DNA of 64,000 bases from Simmondsia chinensis (Eukaryota; Streptophyta; Magnoliopsida; Caryophyllales; Simmondsiaceae), in contig JAGTTD010000015.1 of assembly GCA_018398585.1 (NCBI GenBank), forward strand, positions 1,121,001-1,185,000, given 5' to 3'. A program made the position numbers and the translations under genes. Under the pieces are notes generated by a model, which had not been told where the DNA came from, did no database searches, and was given only the letters and a program-made list of their open reading frames with translations. Each line of letters begins with the position of its first letter. The stretch's first letter is position 1. This document shows positions 1 to 12,205 of this stretch, in pieces.

Positions 1-765
1 GTAGTGTGACATTTTAATATATACTCTGAGATAACACGTGGTTAAAATATTGTATCACCTATTTAATATATATTAAAATTTGATAAATTTTTATAAAAAT
101 CTGACCAATTTATACATAATATACATAACACATATCAATATTTTATACAAAAATTAAGCGAATTGCGATAAAAGTTCACCCAGCTTTGATGCAAGCTGCC
201 TATTTATTATTGAAATCATGTCATGTTAGTAATTTTTTGGGTAAAAAATCATCAAATTCTAATAAAAATGCTTATATATTGTTGACAGTATTCATTTTAT
301 TATTTTAAGAAAAAAAATCAAATTTTGGTAGAAGGGTGCATGATTGATGAAATTTCAAAAGTTAGGGTGTCTAAGTGATAAAATTTTTAAATCTTAAGAT
401 ACAACATTATATATGTTGAAACGTCATGCCACCTAAGTGATAAACGGCTAAAGCTCAATATACATAAGTTATATTTTCCATTTTTATAAATATGTGGAAG
501 ATAGATAACATTCTAATTTTTCCAAACACAACTATTAATACATAGTTAAAATATCTTGAGATTTAGTCTTTTATTATATCAATATGGTAGTATTTCAATA
601 TATATAATGAATTACTGTAAAATTTAAAAATTTTATTATTTAGATACTCTAGGATTATACCTAATGAATTTTAATATAGGTCAATTTAAGTTTAAATTTA
701 ACTTCTATTTTCTTACATTTAATTAGTCTTACCCTATATTGTATAGAGGATTGTCTTTCAAGAAC
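1..765. other. AT-rich spacer without a gene
   Basis: No coding similarity is visible on either strand. Short phrases near 340-440 and 470 (the 'taagtgataaa...acattatatatgttgaaacgtca' type) recur in diverged form near 18780-18900 and 60560-60660, so the stretch probably holds decayed repeat. I see no clear element ends. Confidence 0.5.
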
Positions 766-880
766 ATAACCAAGTGGTTGACACTCCGAGGGCCGAGGGC
801 ACCAACAAGGTCCGATCCTTGCCGGAGGCATTTCACCATCTTATCAATGTAAAAAAATAAAAATTAAAAAATGATTGTAG
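766..880 (+). mobile_element. tRNA-derived SINE-like fragment
   Basis: A box-A-like motif (ataaccaagtgg, about 767-778) is followed after about 30 bases by a box-B-like motif (ggtccgatcc), then an A-rich tail at about 850-875. This order fits a Pol III tRNA-derived SINE. I could not see a clear target-site duplication, so the boundaries are approximate. Confidence 0.4.
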
Positions 881-1804
881 AGAATTGTTTTGAAAATGAT
901 GTATAGTTATTCTTCATTTGGTTATGGTAAGTTTTTACAGAAAAAATGTTGCCTGACATTATTTTGATAATATATAAGTACCATGATCGGCTATAACATG
1001 GCACCTACAGGAATTCCAACAAATGATACTCATCCGAAGATCCCTTGCTCCATGGGATTATCGTCTGTTGGTGATAAAGTTGACCTCTCTTCTTTGTTGT
1101 ACTTTCGTGGACACACAACAAGGATTGAAGCGCTATTGATTTTTCTGTAACATTTAGACTGCCATCCTCAAGCATGAGGTACTCGGTTTATAATTTATCT
1201 CTTCCCTCCCTTAAATATTGATAGTCCTATTTAGAGCAATATTATACATCTTACGATTGTTTAAAAAAGGGGTTAAATTGAAGAAGGTCAAAGAAAAACC
1301 ACTATTTTTTAAAAAATAACAAAAAAGTAAACATTTTTTTTTAATGAAGGTAAAGACAAACATCTTTAGGACCTTTTATGACATATTGAGAATCTCAAGG
1401 CATCGGCTCTAATAAGAAAGGAAAAGGCACAATCCGATGTGGACTCTGCCAAGCTTTCGTGACTCTTTTTGTACTTTTTAGAAAACTATTGTGTTCCACC
1501 AAAAGGTCTTTTTGATAATGTATACATATCTCTCACTAACACAAAGCTCGCTCTCATATAAAGAGAAGGAAAACAATAAGTGAAAAAGGTAATGTTGCTA
1601 TCAGGATAAAGTGTTATTCTCAGAGCAAATTAACGAAATTTTATGACTATTATCCACTAGAAATCACATCATTAACCCCGACAATTCCCATGAAGAAAAG
1701 ACCAGAACATAAAAACACCAGAACTCTAATGTACTAACACCCCCAATATCTAGCCAATCTATGAAGACTACAGGATCTGAAATTGCTCCATACACTCAAC
1801 AAAG
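881..1804. other. spacer, nothing recognised
   Basis: There are no credible ORFs, RNA genes or element ends here. It is AT-rich non-coding sequence between two SINE-like fragments. Confidence 0.5.
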
Positions 1805-1971
1805 ACTCCTTCAGATACATGGTAAGGAGGCCACATGGGCCAAACGGATTGGCCAAGGAGGTAGCCCTTCACAACCCTAAACCCCCTTCTCCCCTAAAGG
1901 CGAGATTCAATCCTAGGTCTCGGGTATCACCCCAAAAACTTTACCAACTAGGCTAGTTGACACCTTCGGAT
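1805..1971 (-). mobile_element. tRNA-derived SINE with imperfect TSD
   Basis: Read on the minus strand there is a strong box A (tagcctagttgg) and, about 35 bases on, a box B (gattgaatctc). The 143-bp body at 1817-1959 is flanked by a near-perfect 12-bp direct repeat (actccttcagat at 1805-1816, acaccttcggat at 1960-1971). Size and promoter layout match the SINE at 51542-51685. The duplication is degraded, so this is an old copy. Confidence 0.6.
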
Positions 1972-2156
1972 AATTATAGATCCTACATGTTAGTAAAGAC
2001 ATCCTCAGTAAAAACTGCATGGATTACATACAAACCTGCAGGAAGCTCTTTTTGACTACACGGGAAGCTGGAGGAGCTGCGATCAATGGAAAGTGTTAGG
2101 ATATAAAACTAATCCTGGACTTTCACCCATCAACTTAAGCTTTCGACAAAGTTGAT

Positions 2157-2264
2157 TCATTGACAAAAAGTAACATATTGGCTCTTAAGCATGAGCAACA
2201 CTGATTCCATGTTTGGCCTTTTTGCTGCTTCCTCCCGTACACACAGCAACCCAAAGCCACCATG
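2157..2264 (-). pseudogene. orphan CRK kinase C-terminal fragment
   Basis: Minus-strand translation gives GFGLLCVREEAAKRPNM followed by ESVLLMLKSQYVTFCQ and a stop. This is the kinase subdomain XI block of CRKs and matches the last exon of CRK-F (HVGLLCTQEDPAKRPT, SVLLMLNSQPFTL). No other exons of this copy are visible upstream on the minus strand. It is a relic of a further CRK, probably once oriented like CRK-F. The domain identity is clear; the boundaries are approximate because sequence beyond the stop no longer aligns. Confidence 0.75.
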
Positions 2265-4173
2265 CCTGCACTTGAAGCAGATCAACAAAGTCGGATGCAT
2301 GATTATGTAATGGATTTTAAGTTAGTTGTTATGTAGTTGGATTGGCACTGGAACAATTATTATACACATGTTGAGAACAAATTCACTACTCGGCATGCAT
2401 GGATGTTTTCTATTCTATTGAACCTCCACCCAACCCTTTATTATACGGTGTAATTCTTGTAACCGTCTTCATAGTACATAGGTATTGTATTTGTATTAAT
2501 ATAGGCTTGCAAATGCATTTACATGCTGAAAACTATTTTTAAGAACTCTACAAATGATCTAGTAAGAAATACCCAGTGAGTTGTGAAGGAGAAGAGATCA
2601 ACACATAAACCTAGCGAGTTCCAAGCCAAATGCTGGTGGGCATTGTAGGAAGCAAAGCCTGATGGCGGTGCATTCTAAAGCTAGAGGTATATTTGATGGT
2701 CGTAGCTCGTGAAACGACGAGAGCAAGGCAGCAAGAGCTCCAGTGGTGCACTGCAATGCCGTGGTGTCTATTCAGTGGGATACTAAACGAATGCAGAAGT
2801 GTAAATTGTATTGTTGCATGGGAAAAAAGAAAGAGTTCACAAGGTTGGCAAGGTCCTAAAAGTGCCTTACTGGTTCTCTGTTGCATGGTAAATACTGCAC
2901 TTGATAGTTGAATTCAAAAGGGCTACGCATAACTAGTATTGCCCGTGCTTCAAGCCAAATGGTCATTATTTGAGATCAGCAAATTGAGTTAATTACCATG
3001 TTTGCTATATTTTATCAAACTTCAAGATATATAGAAGTTTGGCCTAATTGAACTACTAATGTTTACAATTCGACACAATATGATTACTACCCCTATTGCA
3101 GTTACACTTATGAAATCAAACATTCAGAGCTAGGACCAATAAAACACGACTAAAGTTATTTAAATTTTCAACTATATAGTCAAACTGTGTACATAAAGAA
3201 TTCTCCTTTTTGCACGGTGGTACCCTTTTCCAAACTTTTCTAAATAGTAAAAAAGTGCCAAATCCTTGGAATAGGCAGATGGAATCAAATTCTCCACTCC
3301 TCTCCCTCATCCCAACTGTGGAAAGTGCCAGTATGAAACGTTCTTGAATTTTCACATCACAACTTAAGTTTTCGAAATAATTGAATCCTGAATGTAGAAT
3401 TAGAGTCTTAATTACTAAAACATATCTTGGTTCAATGGAAATCACGTTCTATCCCATTTTAAAAGTTCTCTTTTTCGGATGTCTAGTAAAAATATCCTAG
3501 AGATCTTTACCCCCGTCAAGATGACCTCCTCTCATTGAAAGAGAATGTGGTTTTCCTTCATGAGAGGGAAAACCTTTTTGGTTTTAATCTTACACCGTTA
3601 GTCTCAATCAACTTTTAATAGATCAAAATGATTCATATACAAAATTGTAAAATAAAACTGATTACTTAAATCAAGCAAAATAAAATCTTATTGAAAAAAT
3701 AGTTGGCAGTTAAAAAATCTTCTTGGGTCCCAACCAAACCAAGCCGTAACATTAACATAATTTTAGCACAGTACATAGTGGACTTATACATTATCCACAC
3801 TTCAATTCCATACGTAAGGGAATATATGAGAGTACAAAAATATTCTTCGGCTTCTACCTACTAGTTCAAGCTTTTGGGATACTTTGACAGAATGGAAAGC
3901 TGCTTCCTTTCTCCATAACTGGCCGTCCATAGACAAACTAATTTGTATTGACTAGTTGATTGAATCCTTCCTAAGCGTGTGGAATATGCCTGTGATGAAG
4001 TCCAAAAACATTTAAATATGCATCATGAATAACTCAAATATTTAAATGAACATCAAAGCATTAGCATAAAAAAAGACAGGAATAACTTCAATGTAGTTTA
4101 TGCACTGAGGAGAAAATCCATCATTATGAATGATGGCATGGCTTCTCCTTTTGAATAAAAAACAGCCATATCA
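2265..4173. other. spacer, nothing recognised
   Basis: The short ORFs here, including a 109-codon minus-strand frame at 3116-3445, show no recognisable domain and no compositional support. I see no RNA genes or clear element ends. The 5' flank of CRK-A begins within its last few hundred bases. Confidence 0.5.
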
Positions 4174-4974
4174 GTGTTTCTATTTTGTTCAGTGCTAGCA
4201 ATTCTTGATGATCTTTGTACTGTTGACAGTCTCTTTCATTACTGTGGAAACTCAAACGGCATGACAGGAAATGCTTTATTTCAAGAACATCTTAGCAGTC
4301 TCCTCCCTCATTTATCTTTAAATGCATCTGCGAACAAATTCTACAACACAACATTTGGAACAGTATGGTCTCTTCAGGTGCCTCAACTATGTCTCCAACA
4401 CGATGTGCAACGACTGCATCGCAAATGCTACAAGGGAAATCCTGACAGAATGTCTGAACTCAACGGACAGAACGGTGTGGTTGGATACTTGTCAACTAAG
4501 TGTTTCAAGCAGGGGATTTTTTGGGCAGTTGGATTTCGCAGGGAACATGGCTTTGCAAAACAACATTGTTTCTGATCCACCTCAGTTTTGATCATTCATG
4601 AATAACACCTTATATAGCCTTACCAATCTTGCAGCCTTTGTTCCTCCTTCCAGTTTTTATGCTACTAAACAAGCAAAATTTGAATCTGAAACTGTTTACA
4701 GTCTTGTAAAGTGCACTAGAGACCTGTTCCGAGAGCACTGTTATGCATGCCTTCCAAGAGCCATAGCTGATGTACTAACATACAACCATCAATTTAAAGG
4801 TAGAAAGCCTCTAAGCCTTAGTTGCTATCTACGAGTTCTACGAATTTTATGGACAAACCGGAGGACAGACTGTCACAGGCACAAATCAGGATAAGCAAGG
4901 TAAAAAACCTTTACTTCTTTAAGGATCTTCATTAGATGAGAATTTATTATTTATTTTTGTTGTCGTTTTAAACT

Positions 4975-5040
4975 CATCCGCCCCCCCAGACCCTGCGTAG
5001 GCGGGAGCCCTTGAGACACCGGGTATGTTCCTTTTTTTGC
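4975..5040 (+). repeat. truncated RTE/SINE 3' tail in CRK-A intron
   Basis: A poly-C run leads into cagaccctgcgtaggcggg, then agcccttgagacaccgggt. This is the conserved 3' tail shared with the RTE LINE at 58485-60405 and the 5S-SINEs. Only the distal part of the tail is left and the (TTG)n end is eroded. Confidence 0.6.
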
Positions 5041-5854
5041 CTTTTTAAACTGGTTGGCATTTGAAACCAGGTAAACGAAGGATAAACTGGAAAATTCCAA
5101 CTTTTATTATCATATCAGCATGTGTTCTCAGTTTATGTGTCTGTTTGATGAAGAGGTATGGCACTAGTAGAGGTAAGTGGAAGAGTCCAGAACACGGATT
5201 TCCTGAGCAGTGTATGTTTGATATAGGCATAAACTCCCATAAGTTATTGATTAGAGTTTCCGGTTTTGACTTAATCAAGATGCAGGCTTAATCAAGGGGT
5301 GCCGATGGCCTCCACTGACAAATTTCAAAAACGAGGTTCAAGTGAACAACAAAAATGAAGGGAAGGCCCATTTTTTGACTTGTCAATGCTTCAGGCTGCC
5401 ACAAACAAATTTTCTGACTCAAATAAACTTGGACAAGGTGGTTTTGGTTCTGTGTACAAGGTAATGAAAAATTTACATTGCATAGCACAAGTAATTTGTT
5501 TGTTATGTGAAGTTTCCATCGTTTGCCATGAAAAAGTGGGAAAAGTTTTTATAGGGTACAGTAAGCAATGGCACGGAAATAGCAATTAAGCGGCTTTCAA
5601 ACATCTCAGGGCAGGGTTCAGAAGAATTTACAAATGAATTCAGCTGATAATGGAACTTCAGCATAAAAACCTGGTTAGGCTCTTGGGAGTATGCGTAGAG
5701 AAAGAAAAGAAGTTGCTTGTCCATGAATTTATGCCCAACGGCAGCCTGGACAGTTTTCTCTATGGTAGGCATTCTCTGGCATTATCCTTCCCAAATTTGT
5801 GATATCTTGCTCAATCTGTAAAGTTGCAAATTCATTAGATGGTAAACATTCTAC

Positions 5855-5881
5855 AAAATATATATATATATATATATATAT
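5855..5881. repeat. (TA)n microsatellite
   Basis: An uninterrupted run of TA dinucleotides lies in the CRK-A intron just before the catalytic-loop exon. It is a simple repeat without further evidence of function. Confidence 0.9.
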
Positions 5882-6372
5882 TAGCATACTTGGTTGTATT
5901 GCACAATTAGATCCATCTAAGCGTCCACAGCTCACTTGGTCAAGACACATGAAGATCATACATGGGATTGCAAGGGGGATTCTTTACCTTCACGAGGATT
6001 CACCACTTCGAATCGTTCATAGAGACATGAAACCAAGCAATGTCTTACCGGATGCTGACATGAACCCAAAGATTTCAGACTTTGGCATGGCAAGGATTTT
6101 TGGTGGAAATGAGGGTGATGCGAACACATTGAAAATTGAGGGAACATAGTAAGCCTTTTTTTACTCAATTTCAGGGGTTTCTTTCTTTGGCAAACTTCTT
6201 GTTGACTCAATTTTCACCATAACCACCACCTGATGAATAAAACAGCATAAGGATATCTGATATTAGACCAAGTTTAGGACACTGTTGTAAAGTTCTGTTT
6301 CACAAAGTTCCGATATTATGGCTTGCCTACAGATGTTATATTCCATATATGTAGGAGAAGAACCTGATTCAG

Positions 6373-6377
<5 letters not shown>

Positions 6378-6412
<35 letters not shown>
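6378..6412. repeat. (AT)n microsatellite
   Basis: A perfect AT dinucleotide run of about 34 bases lies in the intron between the activation-loop and APE exons of CRK-A. Confidence 0.9.
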
Positions 6413-6415
<3 letters not shown>

Positions 6416-6654
6416 GAAGTAGATATGGATCAACCCCTTTCCAAAAGAACTGAAGTTCTATTTATTTTCCGTTTTTGTTCAAGAGTTTCTTATGTACTTC
6501 CACACCCCTTTTGGACCCCCAAAAATGGACACATTCCTTTTCTTAGGAACACATACATCATTTGTCATTCCACAAGATGATGGATCATGCATCCAAGTAA
6601 ATTTATTCCAGCGTATTGGTTTGCCAACTTAAAATGGTCCCAGAAAAAAAATTG

Positions 6655-6795
6655 CCCGGCATCATTGGCCAATATTAAAATACTGGTTAAAATACTAGGA
6701 TCGGAGGTCCTAAGTTCAAATCCACTCTCCCCAACCCAGCTTACTTGTAAGAGAAAAAAGGGAGGAAAAAAAAAAAAACAAAAAAAAAAAACCTT
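6655..6795 (+). mobile_element. tRNA-derived SINE-like insert in CRK-A intron
   Basis: A box-B-like motif (aagttcaaatcc, about 6713-6724) lies upstream of a purine- and A-rich tail with two poly-A runs (about 6755-6791). This resembles the tRNA-headed SINEs elsewhere in the window. Box A is weak and no duplication is obvious. It ends just before the next CRK-A exon. Confidence 0.45.
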
Positions 6796-7365
6796 ACTTT
6801 GTGTCATTCTACCAGTGATACATGGCCCCAGAGTATGCGATGGAGGGATTATATTCCATGAAAACTGATGTGTTTAGCTTTGGATCTTTTACTTGAGATT
6901 TTGACAGGACTGAGGAGCATTGGCTTCCATCTGTCCGGAAATGGCCCCTGGCCTCCAAGCTCATGTGAGTTTACTTAATAATCTGGTCTCAATACACTAT
7001 TATCTGCATTCCTCTTTCTGTTACCGAACTCCCTCAGTCTAAGACCTTCTGCTGATAATGATCTAGGCATGGCGGTTTGGAATCAGGACAAAGGACTAGA
7101 ATTGATGGACCCCTTAGTAGCTGATTCCTGCAAGACAGAAGAATTTTTAAGATACATAAATATAGGAATGTTATGTGTCCAAGAAGATGCATCTGACAGG
7201 CTCAGCGTGTCATCTGTAGTCCTAATGTTGAAGGGCAAAACTATTGATCTTCGACAACCCAAGCGCCCCGCCTTTTCTGTGGGAACTTATGAAGATCACT
7301 ACCAAGCATTTCGCAAAGTATCAACTATGAGAAGCTTGACGATATCCAGTCTCTCTGGTCGTTGA

Positions 7366-7915
7366 ATGTACTTAGAATTAACCTGTTGATGCCAATAAAT
7401 CTGGATTTCCTGAGTCTTGTGTTTCGGTGAATATGAATGTGGGTTTGCTTTCTATGGAGGAATTTCTGTAGAAAAGGGGTTGCTTGTGTAGACTACCATC
7501 AGATTCATAAACTCTATAATAATGTACTAACACAACCTCTCTGTAAATTTAATAGAATGCAGGCGCTCTTTACTATTTTTTCCCTGGGGCAGTGGGTTCA
7601 CAGCAATACCAAAGTAGAGGGATTAAACTAACATTAACAATTTGAATGAATGTTAAATCATGTCAAAGATATAAAACAAATAAGCTCCTCGGGACAATAC
7701 CTACTAAAGAACACCGCTGATGAATAACGAACCATAGGCCCAAGAATCACATGTTAAGGATTTGAAGGAAAGTGGATAGAACTCACCTTATCATGGTTCT
7801 ATCAGCAACACAATTTTAGCCAAAAAAAAAATCCGATTAATGTGGAAAAATCCATCTCTTAAGTACTCATTTTCAACAATTCCGCAAATCACTAATAGTG
7901 TGTGTGTTGGTTTTT

Positions 7916-7946
<31 letters not shown>

Positions 7947-9040
7947 GGGGGGTGTGGGGGAGCAGATTCTTCGACAAGCAACTGAACCTCGCAGTGGGAT
8001 TTCTTTGTCCTCTTTTCCTTTCTAAATTTATTCCAAGTGCAGATTTTTGCAAGTAATAATACAAAGGGTGAATCAAGCGGGATCAAACTCTTCAATGAAA
8101 GGTTCCTTAAGAGGGTATTTGGTTGAGTATCCATCTCTGATTGAGCTTTTTGTATGGACCCTAGATTTATTCCTGTCATTGGTGAATCTTTTAGGCTACT
8201 AGGGTTTGTGCGTGGTTATAGATTCTTGCCGATGGTTTATGAGAGCAGTTATGTTGGAGGAAAATTTCTCTTGTATCCTTACAAGACTAGATAGTAAAAA
8301 TCTTTGCATCTCTGCGGATACAGGCACAATTACCCAAACCATCAAATCTTGTGTCATATGTTACTTTTCTTGTTGATTTTCACTGTTCCTTTGTTTCATT
8401 TTCCTAACATCTTTAGTCTCCAAAGTGTTTGTGAAAAGGCAAATTTGAATTACAATTCCAACAATTCTCAAGTATTTCAATTGTATTCTCCTAGGCGTCC
8501 TGATTTTCATAAAACAAGAAATGCACGTTTTAGATTTGCAGCTGAAGCATTGATCAGGGTACAGTTTTCTTGATCATCCATTAGCCAAGCCCATGTAGGC
8601 CACCCTGGACTTCCCAATCACAACTACGCCTCAGGTATTTAACAATTTGCAGGGGAAAATAATGAAATTTGCAAGCATAAAAAATGTGTCAGATGGTGTA
8701 GAAGGCAAACCACACAGTCAAAAGGTTTAGTGGTGAAATTAAATCTCTGGCCCTTGCAGTAACAAAGGAACCACAGCGAGAATTACAATTCCAAGTTTCT
8801 TGTCAGGTATGACATATTAGATCATTCATGGGAGAAACGTTCCAAAAATATATCTTTCAACATGCTCACCAAATATGAATATAGTGTTTTGCATCTACAT
8901 CTCAGCAATTTTCTTACTTTTCCACATTGCAGAAGAAAAAAAACATATCTTTTGCAATGACTTATTCCATTACCCTGACTTAATTCTATAATGCTGAAAG
9001 CTTCATACTTGGGGAAAGTAGAACCCATTCACAATTCAGG
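7366..9040. other. spacer between CRK-A and CRK-B with a T-run/G-run junction
   Basis: I see no gene. The only notable structure is a run of about 16 T followed by about 26 G at roughly 7910-7952. The small ORFs that read through the G run (Gly-rich or Pro-rich) are artefacts of the homopolymer. Confidence 0.55.
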
Positions 9041-11729
9041 ATGGAAAACATTGAAATACTTCCATTTATGCTATTCCTGCTTCTTCCATTTCGCTCTCTG
9101 TCTAATCCTGTCAATAATCCTCTTGATCTGTGATGTAACTGCTACGCAAGCAATTATACAGCTAACAGCCCATTTGAGATCAGTCTAAAGCATAAACTAG
9201 CAATTTTGCCAGTGGAAACTTCCAGAGCAGGATTCTACAATATTGGACCTGAGAATCCTGCTGATCAAGTTTATGCACAAGCTCTTTGTAGAGTAGATGT
9301 AAGCCCAAAAGATTGCCATGATTTTGTTGCGAATGCAAGCCAAGAGATCCTCAAGGAATGTAAAAGCGACAAAGCCTGATATGGTACGAAGAATGTCAAG
9401 TTCGCTACTCTTTCGAAAACTTCCTTTCTCAAAAAATATACACTGGAAAATATGCATCTTACAACGATCATCAAAAATGGTGAACAATCCAACTAAGTTC
9501 AAGAAAGTACTGACTGACCTCATGAACAGAATCTTAGATGGGGCCACTTCTAGTGCTTCAACATGCTCTGCAATGGGAGAGGCCAAGTTCTTGAACCAAA
9601 CTGTTTTTGGCCTTTTACAGTGTACTTCGGACATGTCTATTGAAGATTGCAGGATGTGTTTGCGCCATCTGGTGGAAAACCTAAAGGGTTGCTGCTTTTC
9701 TCTTCAGGCAGGAATGCTTTTAAGTCCAAACTGTAATGGGCGATTCAGGCTAGAACACTTCTATAACTACACAACCCCAGGTGGTAAGGTTTTGGCTTAT
9801 GTCAACAATGCTAGCGCACACAAGATTTTGCACATTTTTTTTTGTGAAGTAACACTTAAGGGGTATATTCTCCACACGAGTACTTTTTTGAAACAGGACT
9901 TTTCAGTTCAAGGCCTGGAGCTAAGAAGATTATAGCAATAGGGACCCTGCTGGCTATCTGTACAACAGTGTTAATTGTTGCAGTTCTTATCTTCTACTGC
10001 TTGAGAAGGAAACAAGCAAAAACAGGTACCTGTGGGTCAAGGATTAACCAAATAAATAGAAGTTTGCAACATAGCATCTTCAAATATCTATGGTTTCATG
10101 CGGATGTTAAAGTTGGAAATGCTGAAATATATGAACTGGCGCCACATAAATCTGTCGCGGTCACAGAAGAAGGAGATCTAGCAAGTACAAAGGAGTTACC
10201 CTTCATGGAGTTGGCTACCATACAAACTGCAACAAACATGTTTCTGATTACAATAAACTGGGAGAGGGTAGATTTGGAGGTGTTTACAAGGCAATGCTCT
10301 TTAAATTCTTCAAAGTTACTTGTTGGTTGGCTAGTAATTATCACATTTAACAGCTAGCCTCCAAATATCATGTGTTTCTGCAGGGACTTCTGTCTGATGG
10401 GACAGAAATTGCTGTCAAACGGCTATCAAGGAATTCATGGCAAGGGTTTGAAGAATTTAAGAATGAAATTAGACTAATTGTCAAATTACAACACAGAAAC
10501 CTTGTAAGACTTCTCGGTTCTGCAGTAGAAGAGAAAGAAAAGATATTTATATATGAATTAATGTCCAACAAAAGCCTTGATTCATATGTCTTTGGTTCAT
10601 TCCTTGCAGTGATTTCATTAGGAAAAAGTTATCCAAACATGATCCTGATCACACATATTTGTCCCCTACAGATCCAGAGAAGAGAATGCAACTAAGCTAG
10701 TAGGTTCGGTTTGACATTATTGGTGGAATTGCAAGAGGACTTCTCTACCTTCATGAAGACTCCCGGCTTAGAGTCATCCACAGAGATCTTAAGCCCAGCA
10801 ACATTCTTTTGGATCATCAGATGGTAGCCAAAATATCTGATTTTGGCCTAGCGAGGATGTTTCATGAAAACCAGAGTTCAGCTAACACTAGAAGAGTTGC
10901 AGGTTCATAGTAAGTATCCTCATTCTTGAAGCTAAATTCTTCTGTTGATAAGTCCGCAGGGTGATACCTTAAGTGTTCATGATTTTTCCAAACAAGTGGA
11001 TACATGGCTCTAGAGTATGCAATGGGAAGACTATTCTCCGAGAAATCAGATGTTTATAGCTTTGGAGTCATAGTGCTCAAAATCGTGAGCGGCAAGAAGA
11101 ACTCCGGATTTTACCTTCCAAAGCACACTCAGACTCTTCTTGGACATGTAGATATCATCAATCACGAATATTCCATTATAGCTCCAGTACACCTCTTGTA
11201 TAACCTTAACAACCGTAATAGTTCATATCAATCTGCTATTCACGAATTCCAGCTCAAAAGAAATGATTGATATAGCTCTAACTATAAGAAAGTGAACAAA
11301 ATGAATGTTAATGGAGTCATCCCTAAAAAATTTCAAGGAGTATTAAAATGCTGTTATCCTCTTCCAAATTGTTCGTCTGGTTTCTTCAACTTCATCTTGT
11401 TAGAAAGTGATGTGTTAGATGTGAATTGATCAGACCTGGGCATTGTGGAATGAAGGGAAAGGGCTGGAACTAGTTGACGAGTTGACTGCAGAGCAGTGCT
11501 TCACTGCAGAAGTTCTAAGGTGCATTCATATTGGTCTTTTAGGTGTCCAGGAAGATCGAGCAGACAGACCTACCGTGTCCGATGTAGTCTTTTTATTGGG
11601 TGGTGAGTCAATGACTCTACCAGTGCCTAAACAACCTGCCATGTTCACTGGAAGAACAACCCAACGCAATCAGCCTCTGATTGTGATTCTTCGGTAAATG
11701 AGCTGACTATTAATATATCAGGCCGCTGA
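9041..11729 (+). pseudogene. CRK-B, cysteine-rich receptor-like kinase pseudogene
   Basis: The full CRK plan can be traced. A signal-peptide region starts at ATG 9041. DUF26-1 is at about 9215-9475, where the third motif cysteine is replaced (CRVDVSPKDCHDF). DUF26-2 is at about 9590-9785 (LLQCTSDMSIEDCRMCL). The membrane helix is at about 9925-9990. Kinase exons are at about 10100-10275 (GEGRFGGVYK), 10384-10594 (IAVKRL), 10671-10908 ([14 protein letters not shown]), 10996-11145 and 11434-11729. Disabling changes are frameshifts near 9130, 9377, 9477, 9900, 10240 and 11665, and two adjacent TAG codons at 10695-10700 where related genes keep a single Trp. The correct C-terminus (SSVNELTINISGR) is in a shifted frame and ends at 11729. 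Catalytic HRD and DFG are still legible, so the decay is fairly recent. Confidence 0.9.
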
Positions 11730-12069
11730 ATGTCAGTCATATTGCTGGTCTAAGCAACCTCTTTCTATCTTAGTAGGTACTAAGAATTGTAACTAAATCA
11801 ATAAACACCAGACCCACCAGCCACCTTTGAAGTATGACAAGCACGAAATGTATTGCAAGACAGGGGATCTGCAAACATCAAAATCTGTTGCATGATAATG
11901 CATACTTGATTGTGTAATATAGCAGTGACATTGTAAGACTTAATATGCATACTTGAATTTTTACCGTGTGATAATTAGTAATTTGTTATAAGTTAACATC
12001 AAATAAAACACTTCAATGTAACTCAAAATAAGAGTGGTTATTAAGAGCCCACTTCATAAATATTGTTCT
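11730..12069. other. spacer, nothing recognised
   Basis: This is the 3' flank of CRK-B. It is AT-rich and carries no gene or clear repeat ends. Confidence 0.5.
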
Positions 12070-12205
12070 TTCTAAGGTTGGGGGGCCTTCGAAAACAATC
12101 TTTCTACAGGGTAGCACTCTATAGGGGTAAGGCTACATACATCCCCAGACCCTACCTTGGAGGTAGCCTCTTTGAGGCACTAAGTTGTCATTGTTGTTGC
12201 TGTTG
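12070..12205 (+). mobile_element. 5'-truncated RTE/SINE tail ending in TTG repeats
   Basis: Starts at ggttggggggccttcg and continues through ggggtaaggctacatacatc, ccccagaccctacc and tttgaggcacta to a TTG-rich end (ttgttgttgctgttgtta). Every block aligns with the LINE 3' end at 58485-58620 read on its own strand. No 5S head is present, so it is either a truncated SINE or a truncated LINE copy. Confidence 0.75.

Larger units (their letters stand above)
4174..7365 (+). pseudogene. CRK-A, cysteine-rich receptor-like kinase pseudogene
   Basis: All the parts of a CRK are present in order. Both DUF26 domains lie at about 4190-4895 (YSLVKCTRDLFREHCYACL is the second C-X8-C-X2-C). A membrane helix follows at about 5090-5160. 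The kinase exons are at about 5371-5460 ([10 protein letters not shown]), 5560-5764 (IAIKRL), 5911-6148 ([14 protein letters not shown]), 6819-6964 (MAPEYAMEG) and 7058-7365. It is broken many times: a frameshift near 4355, an in-frame TGA at 4589, frameshifts near 4830, 5365, 5640, 6820 and 6885, and one lost base at the start of the last exon (7069). The ancestral splice sites are mostly still readable. HRDLKP has become HRDMKP. No full receptor can be made. It is the first of five same-strand CRKs, so it probably arose by tandem duplication. Confidence 0.9.

Noticed and set aside
6378..6412. TATA box or promoter in the (AT)n run
   Set aside because: It is a long dinucleotide microsatellite inside a pseudogene intron with no adjacent first exon.
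7840..8179. Gly-rich and Pro-rich ORFs around the G run
   Set aside because: They are translations of a homopolymer on either strand, with no domain or splice context.
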